Of a stretch of DNA of 64,000 nt, positions 46,581 through 56,231 are shown in pieces. The notes beneath the pieces are model-generated. The model was not told the origin of the DNA and did no database searches. It saw only the letters and a list, made by a program, of their open reading frames with translations. Position numbers and translations under genes: made by a program. Positions within the stretch are counted from its first letter, which is position 1, and every line of letters starts with the position of its first letter. Source of the stretch: Rhizobium sp. SEMIA4064. Its GTDB lineage: Bacteria; Pseudomonadota; Alphaproteobacteria; Rhizobiales; Rhizobiaceae. The DNA is taken from NCBI RefSeq assembly GCF_003025035.1, contig NZ_PYJN01000005.1, positions 186,001 through 250,000 of the forward strand, written 5' to 3'.

Positions 46581-47537
46581 TTATTTCAGAACGGTCCGTA
46601 ACGGCGCGGTCATCTTCTTGAAGCCGGAGCGCAGCATGTCGTGCTTGGTCTTCGGGTTCTTGTCGGCAAACATTCCGATGATCGAGGTCTTCAGTTTGTC
46701 GCGCCATGCGGATTTTCCAGGGGCCGTCGGCTTCAGGCCGCAGCGCCGCAGCAGATAGTTCATCTGGTAGACGGACGCCTGCTGATCGCAATCGCGCACG
46801 CAGAAATGAATGCCGAGAGCGATCGAATAGATATCGCCGTTCTTGAAAGCATGCGGCGCTTTCGACGGGTGGTGGACGCCGGTTCCCTGGTTCAAGGCAT
46901 AGACCGTCGCCTTGCTTTGTTTTTCGACGGTGTATTTGGCGGCGTTGAGATCGCCGATGTAATATTTTTCGATTTCTTTATCGGGCAGGACGGAACGATC
47001 GTTTGCGTCCCATATGTTGGCGGTTCTGTTGCCGTGGATCTGGAACAGAAATGTTGCTTCATGGTCGATGTGATAGGGCGTTACGGCGTCGGGCGAGGCC
47101 AGGAATATGTAGGCATCCTCCCAGGTGACTTCGTCCCGCGAGCAACCGGTGTCGGCGAGGATTTCGGTCATGAGCTGATCAAGCAATGCGCGATATTCGG
47201 GATCGCGCTGAACGCTGTAGAGCAGCACCCACGATCCTGACACAGCCAGGTTCGAGATCGCTTCGTTGACGCTCTCCACCTTGTCGTTCAGCGGCACGGC
47301 CCAGCCGGCGTCCACTGGCGCCCCACCCGCCTGCCAGCGCACGCTTCTCGTGCTCGTGTCCGTAAGCAGTGATTTCGCAAGTTCGGCAAGGCGCGGAAGC
47401 GAGAACAACTGATGTCCGACCAAGTTGTGGCTGAATTGGAATGATCTTTTATTGAAGTCATTTCTAAAAGCATTCGGTCCCACCGCGATACTTTGCGTAT
47501 CCAGGGAAGCTGGTTTGGTCACGGTGGCTGTAAGCAT
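46581..47537 (-). CDS. JmjC/cupin-like putative 2-oxoglutarate dioxygenase
   Basis: 318 residues. A facial-triad pattern is visible: His156-x-Asp158 in TPYHIDHEATF and a distal His229 in SKAPHAFKNGD, with NIWD-type strand residues between. This is the pattern of JmjC-like hydroxylases acting on protein or small substrates. The N-terminal 100 residues are unrecognised. It stands alone; target unknown. Confidence 0.65.
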   Translation of the reverse strand: MLTATVTKPASLDTQSIAVGPNAFRNDFNKRSFQFSHNLVGHQLFSLPRLAELAKSLLTDTSTRSVRWQAGGAPVDAGWAVPLNDKVESVNEAISNLAVSGSWVLLYSVQRDPEYRALLDQLMTEILADTGCSRDEVTWEDAYIFLASPDAVTPYHIDHEATFLFQIHGNRTANIWDANDRSVLPDKEIEKYYIGDLNAAKYTVEKQSKATVYALNQGTGVHHPSKAPHAFKNGDIYSIALGIHFCVRDCDQQASVYQMNYLLRRCGLKPTAPGKSAWRDKLKTSIIGMFADKNPKTKHDMLRSGFKKMTAPLRTVLK

Positions 47538-47860
47538 GATCGGAATCCCCCAGTTGATAGAGACGTTGGAAACGTCACGAAACTGTGATTGCCGTTCACA
47601 TTTTTGTCATCTAGTCCAATGGTGGAGGGACATCCTACGATCGGATCAACCTACCCCAAAAAGGGGTGCACCCATGCGCTCACACAATCAATTCGATTTT
47701 GCTAAAGAAGATCAGGAAGATGGCCGGGCAAGGGTGCGGTTCCGCCGGCGTGGCGAGAGAGATCGTGCTGCTCTCTACCGATGCCGCTGCCATCTGATGG
47801 CGTGCTGGATCACGCTAACGGGAAGAGGACAAGCCCGCTCCGAGCTTGTCCTGGAGAAGC
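47538..47860. other. Intergenic stretch with a hairpin
   Basis: 323 bases. A GGACAAGC/GCTTGTCC stem (47827-47851) sits at the end of the 47861 gene and may terminate it. The rest shows no supported gene; a forward frame through it has no ribosome site or known motif. Confidence 0.55.
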
Positions 47861-48541
47861 TTAGGCGCTCGTCTTCTCTGAAGCCGACACAGCCGAACTC
47901 TCTGCATTGGTGTCGGAAGAGGCCGACGGCCAGGTGATGTAGTAATACTGCGATCCGACCTGGCCGAAATAGGCCTCATTGCCGGTGACCTTGTCGATGA
48001 AGCTGCCGTCGGAATTCTTGACAAAGGTTCCATCGGAACCGCGTTCGAGATGAGCCTTCAGGAAGTCATTCCAATCGCTGGTGGGGATCGTGTCGCCGGT
48101 CTTGCTGGTCGTACCCTGCTCGCTGTCGGCACTGGCATCCCATGCCGTGATCGAAACGCCCTTGGTGGGGTCGGAGACCGTCAGCGTACCGTTGTCGAGC
48201 GCGTCGAGCATGGCTTGAGCCTGGCCGCCCTTCCCCTCGCTTTTGACTGCATCCTGCAGGTTCTGTTTCAGAAGACTCATGAACGAGCTGCTGGTCATGT
48301 CCGGATCGGATTGTGATGTCGCGGAGCTGTCGGTTTGATTTGCCGACAGGCCGTTCAGCATGCTCGTGAGCGATGCCTGTGATTGCGAGGGCAGGCTGGA
48401 GACGTCGTTGCTGCTGCTACTGCTGCTGCTATCGTCCAGCAGGGGATCGCTGCTCGAATCCTGCGAAGCGTCCGGTGTTTGCAGCAACTGCAGCGCCATT
48501 TGCGATGAGAGCAATCGGGTCGTGGTCAATGCGGAGACCAT
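47861..48541 (-). CDS. Ser-rich hypothetical protein
   Basis: 226 residues, start with GGAAGGA upstream. N-terminal low-complexity Ser/Asp/Gln region (about 25-90, including a run of seven Ser), then a more regular part with SSSFMSLLKQNLQDAVKS and SDWNDFLKAHLERG. No signal peptide, no membrane helix. I do not recognise a family; a regulated or surface/secreted role is speculative. Confidence 0.6.
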   Translation of the reverse strand: MVSALTTTRLLSSQMALQLLQTPDASQDSSSDPLLDDSSSSSSSNDVSSLPSQSQASLTSMLNGLSANQTDSSATSQSDPDMTSSSFMSLLKQNLQDAVKSEGKGGQAQAMLDALDNGTLTVSDPTKGVSITAWDASADSEQGTTSKTGDTIPTSDWNDFLKAHLERGSDGTFVKNSDGSFIDKVTGNEAYFGQVGSQYYYITWPSASSDTNAESSAVSASEKTSA

Positions 48542-48680
48542 AGGTCATTCCTTCCCAATATGGCAGCCATCATGCCGGAAGCCGCCTTTGACGGTCGATC
48601 AACGCGCGCCCGCTCGGGCGGCGCATCGGAGATGCCGTCTACTGTAGGGAAATGGACTTACCCGGGGCTTGTGCGATGTT

Positions 48681-50237
48681 TCAGCGCGGCGGCTGCGCAC
48701 CTTCGCCGTGATGCATCTTCAGCGGCAATTCCGGCAGGAACAGCAGCGCGATCAGAGCCAACGCGACGATGACGGTTCCGGTGGCGAAGGTCATGGCGAT
48801 GGCATGGCGGTAAAGCGCTATTGCCGCGGCATGGTCTTCCGGCGACGCGGCGGCGAGCTGTTTGAGGCCGCCTTCCGTCAGCGACGATAGGTCGAGACTG
48901 CCGGACGAGCCTGTCGCCTGCCGCACGCGATAGGCCAGGATGGCACCGGAGCCGGTGACGCCGATCAGGCCGCCGAGCGAACGGAAGAAGGCAAGCGTTG
49001 CCGTGCCGACGCCGCGATGCGCAAGGGGCAGGGCATTCTGCACCGCGACCGTCATGGTCGGCATCACCAGCCCGAGCCCCAGTCCGAGCGCGAAGATCGG
49101 CGGCTCGATGATGGCGAACCCCTTGCTGGTCGCAATAGCCCAGGCGAGCGTGGCGAAGGCCGCCGTCGCAAGGCCGAGGCCGCAAAGCTGGGCTGGCTTG
49201 TAACGGCCGGAACGCTGCAGCAGCACGCGGCCGTTGAGCATGGAGGAGATGACGAAGCCGATCATCAGCGGCCCCGTCAGGAAACCGGAATGCGAAGGGG
49301 TAACGCCCATCACCATCTGGAAGAACAAGGGGAAGAACAAGGTCGCGCCGAGCATGCCCATGAAGGTCAGAGCGAGCACGAGGCAGGCGATGATGAACAG
49401 TCGGTTGCGGAAGAGATCGGGCGGCAGCACCGGTTCCGGCTCACGCCTGATGTGGAAGACGAAGAAAATTCCGAGGACAAGGGCCGCGGCGGCAAGACCG
49501 AGAATTTGCGGCGAGTTCCAGGCCCATTCGTTGCCGCCAAGCGCGAGCGCCAGCAGGAAGCTGGTGGTGCAACCGGTCAGCAGCACGGCGCCGAGATAAT
49601 CGATACGGCGGCTGCGTACCTGATGCCGCCGCTTCAAGGCGCGGCCGATCATGACGAGTGCCACCGCGCCGATCGGCAGGTTGACGTAGAAGATCCAATG
49701 CCAGGAGAGCAGATCGGTGATGACGCCGCCGAGGATCGGGCCGATAACGCTGCAGACGGCGAAGACGGCGGCTATCGAGCCTTGATTGCGACCGCGCCTG
49801 GCCGGTGGCACGAGATCGCCGATGATGATCTGCGCCAAAGGCAGCAGTCCGCCAGCGCCCAGGCCCTGAATGGCGCGGAAGATGATGAGCTGCAGCAGCG
49901 TTTGCGCCATGCCGCTCAAGACGGAGCCGAGAAGGAAAATCAGGATTGCCGTGTAGATCATCGGCTTACGGCCATACTGGTCGCTGAGCTTGCCATAGAG
50001 TGGCATGGTGCTGGTCGAGGCCAGAACATAGGCGCTGACCACCCAGGACAAATGAGTAACCCCGCCGAGATCGCTGACGATGCGCGGCAGGGCGGTCGCG
50101 ACGATGCTCTGGTCGATGGCGCCGAGGCCAAGCACGATCATCAGGCCAAGGATGACGGCGCGAATTTCGCGGCGGTCGGGCGCGTCGTCTTCGGTCGCCG
50201 CCGGCTGCGGAGCGGCCTGTCGAACTTGTGAGGTCAT
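48681..50237 (-). CDS. MFS drug-efflux transporter, DHA2 (EmrB/QacA) family
   Basis: 518 residues with about 14 membrane helices. Motif A-like GKLSDQYGRKPMI (about 82) and the family's DQSIVATALPRI N-terminal signature are present. It exports drugs or toxic compounds by proton exchange. Its start overlaps the MarR gene by four bases, so it is encoded downstream of and coupled to its likely repressor. Confidence 0.9.
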   Translation of the reverse strand: MTSQVRQAAPQPAATEDDAPDRREIRAVILGLMIVLGLGAIDQSIVATALPRIVSDLGGVTHLSWVVSAYVLASTSTMPLYGKLSDQYGRKPMIYTAILIFLLGSVLSGMAQTLLQLIIFRAIQGLGAGGLLPLAQIIIGDLVPPARRGRNQGSIAAVFAVCSVIGPILGGVITDLLSWHWIFYVNLPIGAVALVMIGRALKRRHQVRSRRIDYLGAVLLTGCTTSFLLALALGGNEWAWNSPQILGLAAAALVLGIFFVFHIRREPEPVLPPDLFRNRLFIIACLVLALTFMGMLGATLFFPLFFQMVMGVTPSHSGFLTGPLMIGFVISSMLNGRVLLQRSGRYKPAQLCGLGLATAAFATLAWAIATSKGFAIIEPPIFALGLGLGLVMPTMTVAVQNALPLAHRGVGTATLAFFRSLGGLIGVTGSGAILAYRVRQATGSSGSLDLSSLTEGGLKQLAAASPEDHAAAIALYRHAIAMTFATGTVIVALALIALLFLPELPLKMHHGEGAQPPR

Positions 50238-50683
50238 TGTCCGATGTCTCCGAGCGGGCCGATGGCGGCGCGGATGGCGGCGCGCGCCTCAGGCGATAAT
50301 TTGGCGAGTTCGAAGGCGAGCCAGTCGGTTCGCCTCTGCTTTATGCCTTGAATCAGAGCCCGCCCCTTGTCGGTGGCGATCAGACCACTGCGTCGCCGGT
50401 CTTCTGGGTCGGGAGCGGAGCGGGTGACGAGGCCTTCACGTTCCATTGCCTTGATGTGCCCCGATATGGTCGGGCCACGCAGGTTCTCCAGCCGCGCCAG
50501 CTCCGCAACCCCAATGCCCGGCTGCTGGAGAATGGCGACGAGAAGAAGCGCCTGCAGCGGCGAGATGCCGGGCTCATCGTTTTCACGTCGCAACTGTCGA
50601 TAAAGGCGATGCAGGGCGGGGCGCAATGCTTCGGCAAGCGCCATGGCCTCTTCAAGTTCCTGAAGATCTCCGGTGTCGTGCAT
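50234..50683 (-). CDS. MarR-family transcriptional regulator
   Basis: 149 residues. Winged helix-turn-helix with GVAELARLENLRGPTISGHI and the wing DPEDRRRSGLI (about 70-110). Likely represses itself and the MFS pump through the palindrome at 50696-50720 and is released by a ligand. Confidence 0.9.
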   Translation of the reverse strand: MHDTGDLQELEEAMALAEALRPALHRLYRQLRRENDEPGISPLQALLLVAILQQPGIGVAELARLENLRGPTISGHIKAMEREGLVTRSAPDPEDRRRSGLIATDKGRALIQGIKQRRTDWLAFELAKLSPEARAAIRAAIGPLGDIGQ

Positions 50684-50695
50684 GGCGATCCATAA

Positions 50696-50720
50696 AGATA
50701 GATAGGCTTCCTATCTATCT
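50696..50720. promoter_or_regulatory. Perfect palindromic operator candidate for the MarR gene
   Basis: AGATAGATAG and CTATCTATCT are perfect 10-bp arms with a 5-base spacer, beginning 13 bases upstream of the MarR start codon. Position over the promoter fits autorepression. Confidence 0.75.
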
Positions 50721-50828
50721 GCATAGCCCACGCTTCCGACTTGCACAAGCGGCGAATCCCTGCGGCAAGGCCTCGGGCCGTGATTTTAGCGTGCAAACCC
50801 TCTCTCTGCCTGGGCGGGGAGGGCGCGG

Positions 50829-51776
50829 TCACGCCATAACGGGCAGCGGCATTCTCAGGCCGGTCAGTTGCTCCGACACCTCCCAAAGCCGGCGCCAGAC
50901 GGCTTTGTTCTGTGCATACGGCACGATCTTGGCGCGGACGGGCGGTCCCTTCAATTCATAGAAGCCATTCGGACCGTACATGACGCCTCCTTCTGCTTCC
51001 GAAGACGTAGCGGCGAGAAGCGTCGGCAAGGCGCCCGCCGTTGCCGACTGCGCCATGACTGGTGCTATCAATGTGCTGAACCGTTCAAGAAAGCCCGGCC
51101 TGTTGCGGCCCATGCGCGGACCAGCGCTTTGCAGGCCGGTAACGGCGTAGCCGGGATGGGCGGCCATGCTCATCAAGTTCCAGCCTTCAGCGCGGGCGAT
51201 CCGGTCGAGTTCAAGGCCGAACATCAAGGTCGCCAGCTTCGATTGGCAATAGGCGCCCCAGGAGCTGTAGCTTTTCTTCGATTGCAGATCGTCGAAATTG
51301 ATCTTGCCGCTGCGATGCGCCAGGCTGCTGACGGTAACGACGCGTGGGTTCGCGGCGGCCAAGACTTTCGGCAGCAGCCGCATGTTCAAGGCAAAATGGC
51401 CGATATAATTCGCCCCCATCTGCATCTCGAAGCCATCCTCGGTTTCATGTCTGTCCGGAATGGCCATGACGCCGGCATTGTTGATGAGAAGGTCGATCCG
51501 CGGCACGGAAGCGGTGATGCGCTTGGCGGTGCGGGCAACGGAATCGAGGCTGGCGAGATCGAGCGGCTCGAAGGCGACGTCGGCGCCGGGCGTCTTGGCG
51601 CGAATCTTAGCGAGTACCTCAGCGCCCTTGCGTTCGTTGCGCGAGGCTATGATGACCTTGGCGCCGGCACCCGCCAGGGCTTGGGCGGTTTCATAGCCGA
51701 TGCCGCTGGTGGCGCCGGTGACGACGGCGATGCGGCCGGTCTGCGGGGGAATGTCTTTCACGGTCCAATTCGGCAT
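50829..51776 (-). CDS. Short-chain dehydrogenase (retinol dehydrogenase-like)
   Basis: 315 residues from ATG 51776. NAD(P)-binding TGATSGIGYETAQALA (about 22) and active site YCQSKLATLM with catalytic Tyr and Lys intact. An NNAGVMAIP motif is present. The extended C-terminus fits the retinol dehydrogenase/WW-oxidoreductase-like group. Substrate unknown. Confidence 0.86.
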   Translation of the reverse strand: MPNWTVKDIPPQTGRIAVVTGATSGIGYETAQALAGAGAKVIIASRNERKGAEVLAKIRAKTPGADVAFEPLDLASLDSVARTAKRITASVPRIDLLINNAGVMAIPDRHETEDGFEMQMGANYIGHFALNMRLLPKVLAAANPRVVTVSSLAHRSGKINFDDLQSKKSYSSWGAYCQSKLATLMFGLELDRIARAEGWNLMSMAAHPGYAVTGLQSAGPRMGRNRPGFLERFSTLIAPVMAQSATAGALPTLLAATSSEAEGGVMYGPNGFYELKGPPVRAKIVPYAQNKAVWRRLWEVSEQLTGLRMPLPVMA

Positions 51777-51997
51777 GACGATCTCCTGGGAAGATTTGCA
51801 AATTTGTATTCGATTAATTATTGCGCTAAACGCAAAAATACAACTGTTTAAAAAATGCATTGCCTAGAGATCGCAATTATGATTTGCGTATCGGCAACAT
51901 TGGCCGCGCAATTGCCTGTGGTGCCTTCGAATTGCCACGCTGCTCGGACCTTGATCGCGTCGTATTCGATATTTCTGCTAAAGATTGGATTCCTGGG

Positions 51998-52687
51998 ATG
52001 ACGACAAAGACGACATGCGCCGAATTCGTGCAGTTCTTCCGCTCCTGGGTCAGCAATCCCATGCGTGTCTCAGCGATTGCGCCGTCCGGTGAGCGATTGG
52101 CCCGTCTGATGACGCAGGAGATCGAGGCGCTCGACGGCCCGATCCTCGAACTTGGCCCCGGCACCGGCGTTTTCACCCGCGCGCTGATGGGGCGCGGCGT
52201 TCCGGAGAGCGACTTGACGCTGATCGAATTCGGCGAAGAGTTTGCCGCTCGATTGCGTGGCCGCTTTCCCGAGGCGCGCGTGGTGCAGATGGATGCGGCG
52301 CAGCTTACCCAATGCGGCCTGTTTGCCGATGCGCCCTTCGGCGCCGTCGTCAGCGGCCTGCCTTTGCTCTCCATGTCTCCCGATAAGATCGCCGCGATCG
52401 TCGGCGGCGCCTTTGCGACGATGAGGTCCGGCGGCTCTTTCTACCAGTTCACTTACGGCCCGCGCTGCCCGGTGTCGCGTTCGATCCTCGATCGTCTCGG
52501 CCTGAAAGCGGAGCGCATCGGCGGCACGGTGCGCAACATTCCGCCGGCCGGCGTCTACCGAATCTCGCGCAGAAAACCGCTGGAGATCTCGATCGATCGC
52601 TCCAGATATCACAGCAGGGAAGAGGGTGCCGGGATCGCAGCCTACACTGCCGAAGCCGATATGGGGCGGCCGGAAGCGGGTGCATAG
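51998..52687 (+). CDS. PmtA-like SAM-dependent methyltransferase
   Basis: 229 residues from ATG 51998. The N-terminal EFVQFFRSWVSNPMRVSAIAP is followed by the SAM-binding ELGPGTGVFTRALM (about 50). This order matches Sinorhizobium PmtA, the phosphatidylethanolamine N-methyltransferase of phosphatidylcholine synthesis. The C-terminus is divergent. I call it PmtA-like, not PmtA. TetR follows 12 bases later. Confidence 0.72.
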   Translation: MTTKTTCAEFVQFFRSWVSNPMRVSAIAPSGERLARLMTQEIEALDGPILELGPGTGVFTRALMGRGVPESDLTLIEFGEEFAARLRGRFPEARVVQMDAAQLTQCGLFADAPFGAVVSGLPLLSMSPDKIAAIVGGAFATMRSGGSFYQFTYGPRCPVSRSILDRLGLKAERIGGTVRNIPPAGVYRISRRKPLEISIDRSRYHSREEGAGIAAYTAEADMGRPEAGA

Positions 52688-52699
52688 CAGGGGCAGTTC

Positions 52700-53353
52700 A
52701 TGGCGGATGCGAAAGAGATCGACGGCGAGGTGAAGGAAGGCCGGCGCGAACGCAAGCGCCGCCAGACGCGCGAGCGCATCGAGGCGGCGGCGCTGTCGCT
52801 CTTTCTCGCACGCGGCTTCGACGGCACGACGATCGAGGACATTACCGAGGCCGCCGATGTCTCCAAACGCAGCTTCTTTGATTATTTTCCAAGCAAGGAA
52901 GAGGTGGTCTTCGCCTGGCAGGACAGCTTTTCCGACGAACTCGCCGATGCCGTTGCCGCGCAGCCGAAGGATGCGTCGGTCGTCGAGGTCATTGAGGGTG
53001 CTCTAAGGTCGGCGCTGCTCGCCGCCTCCTCGGACCCGCAGCGTCTCGCCATCGCCGTCCTGATCCGCGACACGCCGGCGCTTTGCGCCCGCGACCAGTT
53101 GAAATATGCCAAGCTCGAAGAGAAACTGACGGACGCACTCTTCGCCCGCTCCGGCGGAGACGAAGAGGAGCATTTCCAATTGCGCCTGCTATCGGCGATC
53201 GTCGTCAGCACGCTGCGTATCGGTGGCAAGCGCTGGAACGAAGGCCCGCAGGAAATGTCGCTGCAGGATTTCACCCACCGCGTCTTCGAAGAGCTCTGGA
53301 CCGCGCTCGCCGATCTCGGAACGCTGTTGCGGCAACGCAATCCGAAGAGCTGA
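52700..53353 (+). CDS. TetR-family regulator
   Basis: 217 residues. Helix-turn-helix GTTIEDITEAADVSKRSFFDYF (about 40-60) with a basic N-terminal extension KEGRRERKRRQTRERIE. Downstream of the PmtA-like gene, so it may control it. Effector unknown. Confidence 0.88.
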   Translation: MADAKEIDGEVKEGRRERKRRQTRERIEAAALSLFLARGFDGTTIEDITEAADVSKRSFFDYFPSKEEVVFAWQDSFSDELADAVAAQPKDASVVEVIEGALRSALLAASSDPQRLAIAVLIRDTPALCARDQLKYAKLEEKLTDALFARSGGDEEEHFQLRLLSAIVVSTLRIGGKRWNEGPQEMSLQDFTHRVFEELWTALADLGTLLRQRNPKS

Positions 53354-53355
53354 TT

Positions 53356-54285
53356 TCAGGTCAAGGCGCCTGCCGTTTGCGGTGGTTCGACCTGCCGTCG
53401 ATGGCGCAGGAAATCGATCAACGCCCGAAGCTTTGCCGGCACGCGACGGCGGTCAGCATAGTACAGCGTCAGGCCGGCCAGCGCCGGGCTCCAGTCGGAC
53501 AGGATGCGCACTAGCCGCCCGTCGTCGAGAAACCGGTCGATATAGCCGTTGATCATGTAGGCAATGCCGATGCCGTCCAATGCTGCCTGCGTCAGCGCCG
53601 CGGAATCGTTGAGGATCAGCCGGCCGTTGACGGCAAGTTCGGTCTTCTCGCCGTTCTTCTCGAATTCCCAGCGCTCGACCTGCCCGCTGGAGGAATGACG
53701 AAAGCCGATGCAATTGTGGTTGAGCAGATCGTGCGGATGTTTCGGCATGCCGTACCGGCCGAGATAGCTGGGCGCGGCAATGATATGAGCTGATATCGGC
53801 GGCCCGATCTTCACCGCCACCATGTCGCGCTGCACCAGATCGCCAAAGCGGATGCCGGCATCGAAGCCCTGGCCGACAATATCGACCAAGGAGCCCTCGA
53901 TGCGCACCTCCAGCTCGATTTCCGGATAGGCGTCGAGGAAATCGCGCAGGATCGGTTGAAGCGCGATCATATAGCCGGCGCGCGCCACGTTGATGCGTAG
54001 CAGTCCGGCGGGCCTGTCGACCGACTCGCCAAGCTCCTGGGCGGCCGCCGTTAGATCATGCACGGCGGGTACGACACGTTCGAGATAGCGTAGCCCGGCC
54101 TCGGTCAAGCTGACGCTGCGCGTGGTGCGGTTGAAGAGCGCGAGCCGCATCCGGCCTTCCAGTTTGCTGATCGACTGGCTGACGGCCGAGGGCGACACGC
54201 CGAGCCGCACGGCCGCGGCCGAAAAGCTCTTTTCCTCCGCGACGATGACGAAGGTCACCAGTCCGTCCAACACGTCCTGACGCAT
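53356..54285 (-). CDS. LysR-family regulator
   Basis: 309 residues. N-terminal HTH (FSAAAVRLGVSPSAVSQSI) with a CrgA/DsdC-type effector domain. Divergent from an SDR-aldo/keto reductase pair, with an inverted repeat in the gap, and so a likely regulator of it. Confidence 0.88.
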   Translation of the reverse strand: MRQDVLDGLVTFVIVAEEKSFSAAAVRLGVSPSAVSQSISKLEGRMRLALFNRTTRSVSLTEAGLRYLERVVPAVHDLTAAAQELGESVDRPAGLLRINVARAGYMIALQPILRDFLDAYPEIELEVRIEGSLVDIVGQGFDAGIRFGDLVQRDMVAVKIGPPISAHIIAAPSYLGRYGMPKHPHDLLNHNCIGFRHSSSGQVERWEFEKNGEKTELAVNGRLILNDSAALTQAALDGIGIAYMINGYIDRFLDDGRLVRILSDWSPALAGLTLYYADRRRVPAKLRALIDFLRHRRQVEPPQTAGALT

Positions 54286-54347
54286 CAGCGCTCTCCGAAC
54301 GACTTTGATTTTGTCCGAGATTAATCAGTTTTTCTAAAAAGGTCATC

Positions 54348-54369
54348 TTCGATTGATGAGATTATCGAA
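54348..54369. promoter_or_regulatory. Inverted repeat in the LysR/SDR divergent gap
   Basis: TTCGAT and ATCGAA are perfect arms with a 10-base spacer. Placed between the divergent starts, it is a candidate LysR binding site. Confidence 0.5.
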
Positions 54370-54417
54370 AATGTCGCCTCGGCCTATCTTGCCTTCATCC
54401 AACAAGGAGACATCGCT

Positions 54418-55266
54418 ATGTCTGCGATAAAATCCGATACCAAGGTACTTTTCATCACCGGCGTTTCCACGGGCTTCGGCCGGGCACTCGCCGAGGCCGC
54501 CCTTGCTGCCGGTCATAAGGTCGTCGGCACGCTGCGCAAGGAAGCCGGCCGCGCCGCATTCGAAGCGCTGAAGCCAGGCTTCGCCTTCGCCAAGCTGCTC
54601 GACGTCACCGACACAGCCGCCATCGCGCCTGTTATCGCCGAGGTCGAGAACGAGATCGGCGCGATCGACGTTCTCGTCAACAATGCCGGCTATGGGCATG
54701 AAGGATTGGTCGAGGAATCGACGATCGAAGAGCTGCGCCGCCAGTTCGAGGTCAATGTCTTCGGCCCCGTCGCCGTGATCCAGGCGGTGCTGCCCTATAT
54801 GCGCAAGCGCCGAGCCGGCCACATTCTCAACATCACCTCGATGGGCGGTATCATCACTCTGCCGGGCATTTCCTTCTATCACGGCAGCAAATTCGCGCTG
54901 GAGGGGATTTCCGAAAGCCTCGGGAAAGAGGTCAAGAGCTTCGGCATCCATGTGACCGCTATCGAGCCGGGCGGCTTCCGCACCGATTGGGCCGGCCGCT
55001 CGATGGTGCGGGCCGAGCGCTCGATCCCCGATTATGACGAGGTCTTCGAACCGTTGCGCCAGCGCCGCCTCGAACGCAGCGGCAAACAGCCCGGCGATCC
55101 GAAGAAGGCGGCACAAGTTATGTTGCAGCTCATTGCCTCGGAAAACCCACCGACCCATCTACTCTTAGGTCGCGACGCCATCAGTCTCGTTCGCGAAAAG
55201 CTCGGCTTGCTCAAGACCGAGTTCGACGCCTGGGAACAGGTCTCGGCTTCCACGGATTTCGAATAA
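54418..55266 (+). CDS. Short-chain dehydrogenase/reductase
   Basis: 282 residues. [16 protein letters not shown] nucleotide-binding loop, NNAGYGHEG, and active site [12 protein letters not shown] with Tyr and Lys intact. Encoded 28 bases before an aldo/keto reductase gene, probably cotranscribed. Substrate unknown. Confidence 0.88.
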   Translation: MSAIKSDTKVLFITGVSTGFGRALAEAALAAGHKVVGTLRKEAGRAAFEALKPGFAFAKLLDVTDTAAIAPVIAEVENEIGAIDVLVNNAGYGHEGLVEESTIEELRRQFEVNVFGPVAVIQAVLPYMRKRRAGHILNITSMGGIITLPGISFYHGSKFALEGISESLGKEVKSFGIHVTAIEPGGFRTDWAGRSMVRAERSIPDYDEVFEPLRQRRLERSGKQPGDPKKAAQVMLQLIASENPPTHLLLGRDAISLVREKLGLLKTEFDAWEQVSASTDFE

Positions 55267-55294
55267 CGTCAACCAGACTATAGGGACGAAAACC

Positions 55295-56176
55295 ATGTCA
55301 GATCTAAACGCAGCCAAGTCCGGTCAATTCAAGATCGGCGGCGACCTCACCGTCAATCGCCTCGGTTTCGGTGCCATGCGCATCACCGGTTCCGGCATCT
55401 GGGGCGAGCCTGTGGATCACGCCGAATCCGTCCGCACCCTCAAGCGCCTGCCGGAGCTTGGTATCAATTTCATCGACACGGCCGATTCCTATGGCCCCGA
55501 TGTTTCCGAACGTCTGATCAAGGAGGCGCTGCACCCCTATGGCGACAAACTTGTCGTCGCCACCAAGGGAGGTCTGACCCGCACCGGTCCCGACCAGTGG
55601 ATTCCTCTGGGCCGCCCGGAGTATCTGATCCAGCAGGCGCATAAGAGCCTGCGCAATCTCGGTGTCGAGCAGATAGATCTCTGGCAGCTTCACCGCATTG
55701 ATCCCAAAGTGCCTGCCGCCGAACAGTTCGGTGCCGTCAAATCGCTGCTCGATGCCAAGATGATCCGCCACGCAGGCCTCAGCGAAGTATCGGTCGCCGA
55801 CATCGAAGCCGCCTCGAAGCATTTCAAGGTGGCGACGGTCCAGAACCGCTATAACCTTGTCGACCGTACCAGCGAGGACGTTCTCGATTATTGCGCCAAG
55901 CACAATATCGGCTTCATCCCTTGGTATCCGCTTGCTGCCGGCGACCTCGCCAAGGAGGGCTCGCTGCTCGACATCATCGCCAAGAAACATGGCGCCGCTC
56001 CGAGCCAGATCGCGCTTGCCTGGGTCCTGAAACGCAGCCCCGTCATGCTGCCGATCCCCGGCACCGGCAAAGTCAAGCATCTCGAAGAGAACACGGCGGC
56101 AGTGAACATCACGCTGTCCGATGACGAGTTCTCGGCGCTGGATGCCGAGGGCAAGAAGGCGTTTGCGGCTGCTTAA
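55295..56176 (+). CDS. Aldo/keto reductase
   Basis: 293 residues, (beta/alpha)8 barrel. It has the catalytic Asp-Tyr region [10 protein letters not shown] and the active-site H in [13 protein letters not shown]-dependent reduction of carbonyls. The AKR/SDR pair with its LysR regulator suggests an aldehyde- or ketone-detoxifying unit. Confidence 0.88.
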   Translation: MSDLNAAKSGQFKIGGDLTVNRLGFGAMRITGSGIWGEPVDHAESVRTLKRLPELGINFIDTADSYGPDVSERLIKEALHPYGDKLVVATKGGLTRTGPDQWIPLGRPEYLIQQAHKSLRNLGVEQIDLWQLHRIDPKVPAAEQFGAVKSLLDAKMIRHAGLSEVSVADIEAASKHFKVATVQNRYNLVDRTSEDVLDYCAKHNIGFIPWYPLAAGDLAKEGSLLDIIAKKHGAAPSQIALAWVLKRSPVMLPIPGTGKVKHLEENTAAVNITLSDDEFSALDAEGKKAFAAA

Positions 56177-56197
56177 TGGTCGTCTTGAGTGAATATG

Positions 56198-56231
56198 AGG
56201 GCGGTCGCTGGCGAAGCGGCCGCTCTTTTAC
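56198..56231 (+). terminator. Intrinsic terminator after the aldo/keto reductase gene
   Basis: GGGCGGTCGC and GCGGCCGCTC pair with G-U wobbles, followed by TTTT. Confidence 0.65.

Noticed and set aside
47425..47937. 170-codon + frame across the gap before the Ser-rich gene
   Set aside because: Starts inside another gene on the other strand, no ribosome site or motif.
49017..50231. 404-codon frame antisense to the MFS transporter
   Set aside because: Extremely polar, biased translation typical of shadows of membrane proteins.
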